NCBI GenBank assembly: GCA_000711775.1
Contig: ARYC01000093.1
Location: 1-64,000 of the forward strand
Direction: 5' to 3'
Source: Oxytricha trifallax
Lineage: Eukaryota; Ciliophora; Spirotrichea; Sporadotrichida; Oxytrichidae
DNA: 64,000 nt
A model generated the notes under the pieces. It was not told where the DNA came from and did not search any database. It saw only the letters and a program-made list of their open reading frames with translations. Shown here piece by piece: positions 21,724 through 31,959 of the stretch (position 1 is the first letter of the stretch; each line of letters starts with the position of its first letter). The position numbers were made by a program, and so were the translations under genes.

Positions 21724-24700
21724 AACTTGTACATACTCCTTTAACAGATAAATGTTATTTAACACTTGTATTGGGAATGAAAATGGGTTATGGTGGTAAT
21801 CCATATGGACCAGCAGGTACTGGAAAAACTGAGAGTGTAAAAGCACTTGGACAAGCATTTGGAAGACAAGTGCTTGTATTTAATTGTGATGAAGGTTTAG
21901 ATTACAAAGCAATGGGAAGAATTTTCATCGGTCTTGTTAAGTGCGGTGGCATGGGGTTGCTTCGATGAGTTTAATAGACTTCTTGAAGAATAACTTTCAG
22001 CTATTTCCTAATAAATTCAAGTAATTTAATGGGCAATCAAAGAAGGATAACCATCACTAGAATTACTTGGAAGAAGAATTGAAGTAAATAAGAATGCAGG
22101 TATTTTTGTGACCATGAATCCAGCAGGTAAAGGCTATGGTGGTAGATCAAAATTACCAGATAATTTAAAGCAATTGTTTAGACCAGTTGCTATGTCAGTT
22201 CCAGACAATGAGTTAATTGCAGAAACCTTACTGTTTTCTGAAGGATTTAAACATGCAAAGAAACTCTCTAACAAGATAGTGAGCTTGTTCAAGTTATGTA
22301 GACAACTTCTTTCAGACTAACAACATTATGATTGGGGTCTTAGAGCTCTAAAGACAATTCTTAATACTGGTGGTTAACTAATTCAAAATGAATTAAAGAA
22401 AGGTAAAGCTCTATAATACGAGTAAGAAGCCTTACTCTTAATTAAGGCAATCAGAATTATTAATTTGTGGGTAAATGTTTTTTATGACTATTTAATTATA
22501 ACACCATGTCAAAGCTTACATATTCTGATTCAAAGAAATATGAAGCACTTTAAATGGATATGTTCCCAGGTATTAACTCAGAGGATATTGCTTATGAAGA
22601 ACTTACTGCAGCCATTAAAATTGCGCTTGAAGAATTGAAATTAGAATACATCGATACGTAAGTATAGAAAATATTGCAATTCTATGAAGCAACTAGGCAA
22701 AGAATGGGAGTCGTTATAGTTGGTCCATCTGGATGTGGTAAGACAACTAAAACTAGAACAATCTAAATACCTTTTATTCATAAGTTTTACAGGTTTATTT
22801 GGAAAATCCTGAAACTTGCTTATGAAAAAATGAATTAAGCTCTAGTAACTCATGTTATGAACCCAAAGAGTATGCCAAGAAATTAACTTCTTGGTTTAAT
22901 GAATCATGATACAAGAGAATTTTAAGATGGTGTTTTAACAGCTAGTGCAAGAGCTGTTGTAAAAGAGCCTTAAGAAACTATTTGTTGGATAGTTTGCGAT
23001 GGTGATATTGATCCAGAGTGGGTTGAGTCACTTAACTCAGTCCTTGATGACAATCACTTACTCACTTTACCAAATGGAGAAAGAATCAATTTTGGAAGCA
23101 ATATTAATTTCATTTTTGAGACTAATGATCTAAGATTCGCTTCACCTGCTACAGTTAGTAGACTTGGTATGATTTTCCTTTCAGATGAAGATGTTGATGT
23201 TTAAAGAATAACTAAAACATGGCTAAAAAGACAAGATGAAAAGTTTAAATTTGTTTTTAAAATAGTTCCAAAATAAGATTCAAGGATGGATGGAAGATAT
23301 CTTCTTTAAGGCTTTGGATTATACTTTACATCGATAGGAACATTTTGTAGTAGAGACTACTAAGATTGGTATTGTGAAGAATGCTTTAAGTTACATGAAT
23401 AATATTCAACAAAAAGGACAGTTTACTGAAGCCCTTATCAAAGGTCTTGGTGGCAATTTCTCATTGATATTAATTTATAATCTATAATTAATAACATTAG
23501 CCTTGAGATAATAATTTGCACAAGAAGTATTTAATCTTGCAAATGAAAGACCAGCTGATCCCAGAAACTTACTTAATAACTATTTTGATGAGAAGACAAG
23601 TTCATGGATGACATTCTTAATTCTATATTATTTAATATTTTATTGTAAATATTTTTCTTAGAGTAAAAGTCAGAAGTTAAGATTGATGATTTAAAAAATC
23701 CAGATAGCCCGCCTATTGTTTATACAGTGAATGTATAAAGAGATATTGCTATGATTAAACCATGGTTGGATTAAGGTGACTCATTCATTCTTGTTGGTCC
23801 AGAAGGTTGTGGAAAGAATCTCATTAAGTATAATTAATATTTAAAATAATTATATTGCTCATCATTAGCAACTTGATTAAGACCATGAAATCAACTTAAT
23901 TAGCTGTTATTCATTGTAACTCTCAAACATCTGCCTTCCATGTAATCTAAAAACTTAATCAAATGTGCGCTCAATCAACTAACTCTTAAGGTAGAGTTTA
24001 TAGACCAAAAGAAAGTTAAAGATTAATCATTTACTTAAAAGACATTAATCTTCCAAAGCCAGATAAGTACGACACTATCTAACTTATCTCATTCTTGCAA
24101 CAAATTGTTTGCTACAAAGGATTTTATGATGATAACTTAGAATTCGTTGGCTTAGAGAGGATTCAAATTGTTGCTTCAATGAACCCTTCAACAACGATCG
24201 GTAGACATAAGATTTCAACAAGATTCACAGCAAATGTCAGAATCGCATATGTTGAATATCCCACTTCAGAAGAATTACTACCAGTTTATGCTGAGTTTAT
24301 GAAAACTATATTATCTCATCCATCATTTGGCAAAGGAGATATGGCTGGATCAAGCAAGAAGTTATCACAATTTATGATTGAGCTATTTTCAAATATTAAA
24401 ACTAACTTCTCGATTGATGAACATCGTCATTATCTATACACCCCAAGAGATATAACTTAACTTGTCTTCAGTTTGTTGAGATACGAAATCAGAGAGGCAA
24501 AAACACTCATTGAAATATTAATTTATGAATCATCAAGAATATTCAAAGATAGATTAGTTGATAAATAGAGTAAAGCTAAGTTCGATCAAATTTTATACAG
24601 ATAACTTTCAAATACTCTAAAATACAATGATAAATTAGTTGATACTTACTTCATAAGTAAAGTAGGATCTTCTGGTGAAAGGCTTATCCCAAATCTTCCA

Positions 24701-27700
24701 CCTCTAGGAAGAATTATGAAAGCTGACTTCATTTAGTTAATTGAAAATGCACTAAGAGCTTATGAGAGAGAATTCAAGGAAATGACTATTCACATGTTTG
24801 ATGAAATTCTTGAATTTATCGCATTTACTGAAAGAGTTTTATCTAAGCCAGGTGGTTGCATTTTATTGGCTGGACGTGCTGGTGTAGGTAGAAAAACTAC
24901 AACATAACTAATTGCACATATGCTGAACATGCAGTTCTTCTCTCCAAACATAAGCAGAGATTTTACAATGAAAGAATTCAAAAGAGATCTAAAATAAGTG
25001 TTGTAATGGGCAGGTATTGAAGCACAAAAGACATGCTTACTGATTGAAGATCATTAACTTTTAAAGGGTGAATTCTTAGAATACTTAAATTCTTTGATTT
25101 CAGCTGGTGAAGTGCCAGGCCTTTATACCCCTGAAGAACTTGAACCATTATTGTAATAATTGGGAGAAGAGATGAGAAACCAGTATGAGTGCAGAACACT
25201 TTTTGAATTCTTTGTTTCCAGAGTCCAAAAGAATCTCAGTATTGTCATTAAGTAATCTATAATTCAAATATATTCAAATAACGCTTAAAATTTATTGATT
25301 AGTATGGATCATTCGCATCCTAAATTCTTGCAACATTGCTCATCTAATCCAGCTCTTTACACAAAATGTACTATTCTTTGGAGTGAGGGATGGAGTAAAG
25401 ATGCTATGGTTCATGTAGCTAAGAATGAACTAGGAGATGTCATGAATAAAGTACCTAAGGGTAAAGATGAGCTGTTATCTGCTGCAGTTAGTATTCATCA
25501 ATCTTGCCAAGAATTATTTTATTAACTGTTTTAAATAAGTACTTGGAGCTTCACCATTGAAATTCTTGAATTTCATTTAAAACTTCAGAGTTACATTTAA
25601 CAAGATCATAACCTCAAGTGGTGGTTAATCAAAGCATTTGTCAGCTGGTCTTTCTAAACTTGAAGAAGCAGCAAAGCTAGTTGATGAACTCTCTAAGAAG
25701 GCTGGAACTCAAAAGATATTACTAAAGTAAAAGCAAGATGAAGCAAATGTTGCACTTATGATTATTTTCCTATTTTTTTAAATCACTTGTCCAAATTACA
25801 TAGAGTATGGAGTAGAAGGCAGAGAGAAAGCAAGAAATTGAAGGACTTCAAAGAAGATGTGCTGAAGATGAAGAAATTATTTCAAAGAGAAAGTTCTTAG
25901 TTGAAGATGAATTAAAGGACATTCAACCTGAGGTTGATAGGGCTAAGGAACTTGTTGGAAAGCTCAATTCTTCAAATCTTAATACACAGTTTTAGTTTTA
26001 ATTTATACCATACATTTATTAATATTCCATGAATGAAATCAGAGCATATTCCATGCCTCCAGATGCAGTTGCTGACGTTCTTTAAGGTGTGATCAGACTT
26101 ATGGGATCTGATGATACATCTTGGAGTGTAATAAATTTTAAATATTTATTTTTGCAATGAAGAAATTCTTAGGTACTTCTGGAGTCGTTCAAAGAATTTT
26201 GAATTTCGATGCAAGATAAGTTACCAAAGAAATAAGAAATAAGGTTAATAAACTCCTCGCTGTTAATTTAATATTATTTTTTCTGAAAAACCATCCAGTT
26301 TTAACCATGCTAAAATTTCAAGTGTTTCTTAAGCTTGTGCACCTCTTGCTGCTTGGGTCAGAGCTAACGTTAAATTCTCTGAAGTACTCTTAAAGATCGA
26401 ACCACTCTCAAATGAGTTGAATGGTCTTCAAAATAAATTGAACAAGTCTCAATAAAGAGTGCAAGAATGTTAAAGACAACTTGATGAACTTGATGGTTCA
26501 GTTTAGATTCTTAACTAAAATTTCTCTCAAAAGACTTAAGAAGCTGAGTCTCTTAAGTATGACTTGAAGAGAGCTGAGGATACTCTTCATGCAGCTCAAA
26601 GTCTTCTAGGTTAACTATCTGGAGAGAATGAAAGATGGAGAAAATAACTGGTAACACTTGAGTAAGAACTATCTCTAGTTCCAATTAAATCTCTTCTTGC
26701 AAGTGCCTATATTACTTATCTTGGAGGAGCAAACGAAAGTATTAGAGAAAAGACTTTGAATGAATGGCTTCAAATGATTAGACTTAATGATTTTAACTTT
26801 AGAACATTCTTAAGCACTGAGTCATAACTTCTGACATGGAAAAAAGAAGGACTCCCAGCAGATACTTTATCAATGGAAAACGCTATAATGATTCTTAACT
26901 CAACAAGAACTCCTTTGATTATTGATCCTGCTGCTTCAGCTACAGAATGGCTTAAATTTACATTAAAGCAAAACAATGAAGGTCTTGAAATTCTTAATCA
27001 CACTGATCCTAAGTTTAACACTACATTGGAACTCTCTATTAGATTTGGAAAGATTTTAATTATCTTGGAAGTAGATGGCATTGAGTCTATGCTTTTCCCA
27101 TTACTTAGAAAAGATCTTATACAATAAGGACCAAGACAAATATCAATATTATTTTGTAAATTGTATAGATTGGAGATAAAGCTGTCGATTACAATCCCAA
27201 CTTCAAGCTCTATCTTTGTACTAGAGACAACTTTGTTAACATTCCTCCAAATGCATAAGCATTCAAAAATTTAAATGATTAAATAATGATAGAAAATAAT
27301 TTTAAAATTATTTAGAAAAAGTGATAATATATTAAGCTAATCAATTAATTATAAGTAAACTTTAAAATCTATTTTTTATATAAGACATTTATTTATCTAT
27401 AAAAATATACAATTAAAAAAAATAATTTATTAAAGGTAAAAATTAAATTGTATTTTATAATAAAACTATTTAATAAAACAAATAACTTTTTTAAATAAAT
27501 AAATGCATATTTTTTCTTTTGATATTACTTAATCATGTATTATTTATTAAACATATTATTCAATATCAATATGAAATTTTGTGATTAATTACTGCAGTTA
27601 ATTTCACAGTAACAAAGAGTGGATTAGAAGGTCAACTTCTTTCTATCACGATTAACTTCGAGCAGCCTGAACTCGAAAGCAGAAAGACTTAGCTCCTTGA

Positions 27701-29043
27701 AGAAGAGGAAAGATTAAAGATTAAATTAGCTGGCTTTGAAAAGTAGCTTTTAGATGAATTAGCTAATTCTTAAGGAAATATTTTAGAGAACAAAGCTCTT
27801 ATTGATTCTTTGAATGAAACAAAGAAGCAAAGTACCCAGATTGAAAAATCACTGGAAGAGTCACATAACTTACAACAATCTCTTGACTAACAGAGAAACG
27901 TTTACAAGAACTTTGCTTATATTGGTTCAAATCTTTTCATGGTTATTGGAGACCTTATTAAGATCAATAACATGTACTAGTTCTCATTGTCATCTTTCAT
28001 TAAACTATTTAAGAGAGCACTTGATACTAAACCACAAGCTAGTTCTACTGAAGAAAAACTCAATTATCTCTCAAACAGTTTGATCAAGCTTACCTTCTCT
28101 GAAATAGGAAGATCTTTGTTTAAGGCAGATAGATTAACTTACAGTCTTCATTTCGTTAAAGGTGTATATCCTAACCTATTTGGAAAGAATGAATGGGAGT
28201 TCTTCTCAGGAACTATAGTAGCCAGCGCAGATTCACACACTTAACTTTAAAATTATTTAATACTTAGCAATTCAATTATACTTTAAAGTAATTTTATATT
28301 ATCTTACGGATAATAAAATATAATATTGATAGAAAACAAATTTTGATTGACATTTTTGTTTGTTATTCAAATTAGTATATTATAATAATAAGTTATTACA
28401 TTTTAAAATTAATTTTCTATATAACTTCCAAGATGGGCTTCAAAAGATAGAAAGGAAATATTCGCCATGTTCGCAAACAGTTTCTCTCATATCATCCCTA
28501 ATCTTTAGCTTGACAGTGATCAAGTATGGGCTCCATTTATGAAGTCAAATCAGCCTGAAAAAGAGTTTGCACCATAAGTTGCACAGAGACTATCTTCATT
28601 CTAGAGATGCATTTTAATCTAAGTTTTCAGACCAGATAGACTAGAATCCGCAATGAATAACTTTGTTAAGGAAGCATTTGGAAATCAAACTCTTCAACCA
28701 ACACCATTTAATCTTTCACATATGGTCGAGTTTGAATCATCTCCATTAGACCCAATTTTGTTCATTATTTCTGCTGGTTCAGATCCAAGTGCTGAACTAT
28801 AAGAATTTGCTGAAGAGTCTATTCCATATATTATTTTATTATTGGTAGAAATGCTTATCACGAACTAGCCATGGGAGGTGGTCAAAATGAAATTGCTTTA
28901 GAAACTGTTAAATAAGCTGCACAGAAGGGAGAATGGGTATGCTTGAAGAATTTGCATTTGGTAACACCTTGGCTTCCTGTTTTAGAAAAACAATTGAAAA
29001 TGTTACAACCTAATCCTAAATTTAGACTTTGGTTGACATCAGA
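21724..29043 (+). CDS. DYNC2H1: Dynein-2 heavy chain, MDS13-29 (AAA+ motor, stalk, start of C-terminal part)
   Basis: MDSs: 13 21724-22465, 14 22492-22749, 15 22796-23243, 16 23275-23472, 17 23496-23619, 18 23655-23828, 19 23876-25250, 20 25298-25511, 21 25537-25764, 22 25795-25983, 23 26032-26132, 24 26156-26262, 25 26283-27143, 26 27164-27274, 27 27585-28247, 28 28422-28823, 29 28841-29043. AAA1 P-loop GPAGTGKT at 21807, followed by the dynein-2-type [13 protein letters not shown] and [15 protein letters not shown]2 has GPSGCGKT (22722), AAA3 GPEGCGKN, and AAA4 GRAGVGRKT with Arg replacing the usual Lys as in dynein-2. A coiled-coil stalk runs about 25640-26690, with the microtubule-binding tip between its arms. 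There is one extra G near 21945-21952 in MDS13. It ends at a 10-bp pointer TGACATCAGA (29034-29043) that recurs at 37647-37656. Confidence 0.95.
22466..22497 (+). other. IES 13/14 (32 bp)
   Basis: Pointer TTAATT at 22460-22465 and 22492-22497; restores [17 protein letters not shown]. Confidence 0.85.
22750..22797 (+). other. IES 14/15 (48 bp, stop-free, in frame)
   Basis: Pointer TA at 22748-22749 and 22796-22797. It would add 16 residues straight after the AAA2 P-loop; removal gives GKTTIWKILK, the family's normal spacing. Confidence 0.7.
23244..23277 (+). other. IES 15/16 (34 bp)
   Basis: Pointer AAG at 23241-23243 and 23275-23277; restores [16 protein letters not shown]. Confidence 0.8.
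23473..23499 (+). other. IES 16/17 (27 bp, in frame)
   Basis: Pointer ATTA at 23469-23472 and 23496-23499; contains no TGA, inferred from excess length after GLGGNFS. Confidence 0.6.
23620..23660 (+). other. IES 17/18 (41 bp)
   Basis: Pointer TTCTTA at 23614-23619 and 23655-23660; restores SSWMTFLEQKSEVKID. Confidence 0.85.
23829..23881 (+). other. IES 18/19 (53 bp)
   Basis: Pointer ATTAAG at 23823-23828 and 23876-23881; lies just after the AAA3 P-loop and restores [12 protein letters not shown]. Confidence 0.85.
25251..25301 (+). other. IES 19/20 (51 bp)
   Basis: Pointer ATTA at 25247-25250 and 25298-25301; restores [15 protein letters not shown]. Confidence 0.85.
25512..25539 (+). other. 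IES 20/21 (28 bp)
   Basis: Pointer AAG at 25509-25511 and 25537-25539; restores [15 protein letters not shown]. Confidence 0.8.
25765..25798 (+). other. IES 21/22 (34 bp)
   Basis: Pointer ATTA at 25761-25764 and 25795-25798; restores the stalk helix ANVALMITQSMEQK. Confidence 0.8.
25984..26034 (+). other. IES 22/23 (51 bp)
   Basis: Pointer AAT at 25981-25983 and 26032-26034; restores [15 protein letters not shown]. Confidence 0.8.
26133..26158 (+). other. IES 23/24 (26 bp)
   Basis: Pointer AAT at 26130-26132 and 26156-26158; restores DTSWSVMKKFLG. Confidence 0.8.
26263..26285 (+). other. IES 24/25 (23 bp)
   Basis: Pointer CTG at 26260-26262 and 26283-26285; restores [15 protein letters not shown]. 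Confidence 0.8.
27144..27166 (+). other. IES 25/26 (23 bp)
   Basis: Pointer TAT at 27141-27143 and 27164-27166; restores [15 protein letters not shown]. Confidence 0.8.
27275..27588 (+). other. IES 26/27 (314 bp)
   Basis: Pointer TTAA at 27271-27274 and 27585-27588 gives an in-frame join before [14 protein letters not shown]; three residues longer than the human protein here, so the exact pointer could differ. Confidence 0.7.
28248..28427 (+). other. IES 27/28 (180 bp)
   Basis: Pointer TAACTT at 28242-28247 and 28422-28427; restores [14 protein letters not shown]. Confidence 0.85.
28824..28843 (+). other. IES 28/29 (20 bp)
   Basis: Pointer ATT at 28821-28823 and 28841-28843; restores [17 protein letters not shown]. 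Confidence 0.8.
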
Positions 29044-29113
29044 ATCTCATCTTATATCTTGTTAATTAATTAATAAAGAAATATAATATCATAAATTATA
29101 TTGTTTGAAGTGA

Positions 29114-29271
29114 TTTCCAATATGTTGCTCCCCCACAGTAGGCTCCATAAGATCCTTTACAGACATAAATACTTTTCATCCTTTCATGGTTCCATTTGTA
29201 TATGATGAAAGAATATCTTAATTCCACAGGGTTGGACCAAATATTACGAATTCTCATATGGTGATCTCAAA
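29114..29271 (+). CDS. DYNC2H1: Dynein-2 heavy chain, MDS31 and MDS33 (even segments of a scrambled set)
   Basis: MDS31 is 29114-29191 (QAPQDPLQTQILFILSWF) and MDS33 is 29221-29271 (IPQGWTKYYEFSYGDLK). They fit between segments lying 8.4 kb downstream. MDS30 to 31: 14-bp pointer TTTCCAATATGTTG (37750-37763 / 29114-29127). MDS31 to 32: ATGGTT (29186-29191 / 37792-37797). MDS32 to 33: ATTC (37829-37832 / 29221-29224). MDS33 to 34: 17-bp CATATGGTGATCTCAAA (29255-29271 / 38248-38264). The bases between and around them are decayed versions of the odd segments, for example 29101-29113 resembles 37638-37649. Confidence 0.9.
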
Positions 29272-29360
29272 CAATCGAGTAAACATTTTAATCATATTAA
29301 AAATAAGTTGTATATCAAGGTAAAAAAGGAAAAGAGTTATCATACTAACTTTATGTGTTT

Positions 29361-29484
29361 AATCTTTGATAACGCAATATATGGTGGAAGAATCGATATT
29401 TAAAAATGAGGTCCTTAGATGAAGTAAGAAGATCACTGAGCTACTAGCAGTATCTAAATCATAACAGTTTAGAGATTATTTATC
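29361..29484 (+). pseudogene. Decayed duplicate of dynein MDS35
   Basis: Reads DNAIYGGRIDI, then after a deletion a DEVLRGGKKLSELLAV-like stretch, compared with ENAIYGGRIDNDFDLRVL and DEVLRGGKKLSELLAVPQ in the intact MDS35 at 38361-38588. It has an internal deletion of about 40 bp and an in-frame TGA. It is not needed for the gene, since MDS34 joins directly to MDS35. Confidence 0.85.
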
Positions 29485-31959
29485 TTTTAAATAAAATACC
29501 TAATTTAAGAATCCCCAATTTTAAAATTGATTGAATATAAAGGGAAAAATAATTGATATTGTTTAGTAATTTTAAATTCCAGTAAGTGAAGGAATAAAAG
29601 TATTTTATAATAATGTGCTACCTTCACTTTTACAGCCGTCAAAGTAATGGATAAGCTAATTTAAAATTGTAAAGAAAAAATGTAATCGATGCTAATATTT
29701 ATAAGAAACTTTTGACATATTCACAATCTTTATCATTTAAGATTTAGAATTATCCCAATACTTTTATAATCAACTTATAAGTATCTCAAAATTTATTATA
29801 TTAGAACTGACAAATTACAAATTAGAATGAAGAGCAAAGAAACAAATTCAGTTTCTTTTTTCATTATATAATTGGTATTTAAACAACTATGATTTCAAAA
29901 TCCTTTAATTAGGATGTTTTAATATAAAGAAAATCAAAATTAAAAGATAATAATTTACTTCAAAGAAACAAATCTAAACATTTCATATAACATCAAGATT
30001 CATCAATAATATAGTTAAATTTATGAACTTTAATAATGAAGTGGCAAAATTTTAGCTTAATAATTGGAGAATGTAATGAGCAGATAAGTATTAAAAAAAA
30101 TTACTTAACTAAACTATTTTTTTTATAACTACTGTTTTATTTTATAAGTAATGTTTAATTCAACAGATTTTAAAATCTTAACAATTATAAAATATAATTA
30201 GTAGCATTGGGACCTAAAATAAAAGGATTTTTCACAATATTTAGAGAAAATCTTCATCTATAATACCAAACTAAGATGCAAATATTAAACTTCTTAATGC
30301 AGGATTTCAAGAAATAGAAAATAAATAAGAGTCACAATCTATAATCTTTGTAAAATTTACTCTAAATATTATACCAGAGTTGAATTATTATAAATTCCAA
30401 ATAGATAGGTAATTAATCTAATTAATCATATCATAATACAATTTATGAACTGATGTCAATATTTTTAATTTCTAAAAAATTATTATATTCATTGTTTTTA
30501 ATATAAGATTTCCTATAATGCCATCTATCAGTATTTGTCAAAATATAGAGCAGTTTAAGATTAAAATATAAACATCTATTGATATTATTATGGATTTTTC
30601 AGCAAAATAATATCATGACATTAACTGGAATTGTAAAAGCGTAAATTAGCATCATAAATTTTCAATTATATCCTACTTTTGTTATTATAAAATAATCTTT
30701 AATATAAATAAAATAAAATAGCAAAATAACGTATATTTATTATAAAAATATATAGTATTAAACTATTTTAGAAAATAATGAATCTTTTAGTGCTATTATT
30801 TTATTTAATTATATTGTAATAGTTGATTACTTTATTATCAAAAGCAGGATAAGCAATAATTGTTATTAATTAGTGTTAAGATTCCAATAATTATTCGTTT
30901 AAATACTTTATATCGGATAGTTAGCTATCATCTCTTTGAGGAATTTTATTTTTATTAATATTCTTTTGGTAATAATGTAAATAATTATCAATACTCTCTT
31001 GAGAGCTTTAAATAAATTAAGAACAAATTATTTAATAGAAATAAAGTGTTTACAAAATATATAATTAATTATATACTTTTAATATTTTTTTTGCATTGAC
31101 TATGCATATTCAAACAAACATTACAGTTAATCAAATTTTAAATTAAAATCATAAAAGATTTAGTTATTATTTATGCCCATGTTTATATAAAAATTTAATC
31201 TAATATTTTTAATATTGATAATGAACAAGAGATAAAAAAACTCTAATTATTTATAAATTTTAATAAAATCATAATATATAATTTAAATTATTGATTTTAT
31301 TTTATAAATTATATAATTCATGCTCTTTAGAATAAAATCTACTTTTATATTTTTCTTACAAAGCAATTTTCAATTTGTTCACATAATTTTTAATTCTTCA
31401 ATTTTTTTTATAGTTACTTCAAAAATATAAAAGAATCTGAAAAAGTTAAATTGCAAATCAAATTACCTTCATTATTTTAAAATACGTAAAATGATTAATT
31501 GCAAAGATTTAACAATTGGGGAATAAATCATAATAATAAACAAAATATGTTGCTAAATTTTACATGTTATATTTATCACTTTAATTTTTTTTTTTTTTTT
31601 TTTTTCTAAATGGATTGTAATGCTAACTTAATTATTAAATTATAATGGTTTAATTAAGATTCATCTGATTTCTGTAAAAATTATATAATTTTTTCCTTCG
31701 CTGATTTAACGTAACACCCTATAATATTTATAAAAATTCAGATTCATTTTATATGTTTAATCTTAATATAGTAGAAATAAACTTTTTATTAAGATTCTTA
31801 AAAACAAGTTTTTGGTTTCTTTGATTCTTTGATTCTTTCCATGTACGGTGATCTAATTATTATGAATATATGCTTCATTAACTCGTTTTTATAATATTGG
31901 AATTAATTTATGAATATTAATTTTTATTTTAAAAATGATAGATTATTATTGTAAATTAG
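29485..31959. other. AT-rich spacer
   Basis: Inside the long interval between MDS33 and MDS30. A 21-bp T-run is at about 31585-31605. No coding stretch recognised. Confidence 0.5.
31585..31605. repeat. Poly-T run (21 bp)
   Basis: Homopolymer in the spacer between dynein MDS33 and MDS30. Confidence 0.8.

Noticed and set aside
22108-22320. Separate short genes inside the dynein region under the standard code
   Set aside because: These open frames are parts of one large gene once TAA/TAG are read as Gln; the apparent ends are Gln codons or IES borders.
29361-29484. Treating this as a genuine alternative dynein MDS
   Set aside because: It has an internal deletion and an in-frame TGA, and MDS34 to MDS35 closes perfectly without it.
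31585-31605. Poly-T run as a retroelement tail
   Set aside because: No target duplication or element body is visible beside it; such runs are expected in DNA this AT-rich.
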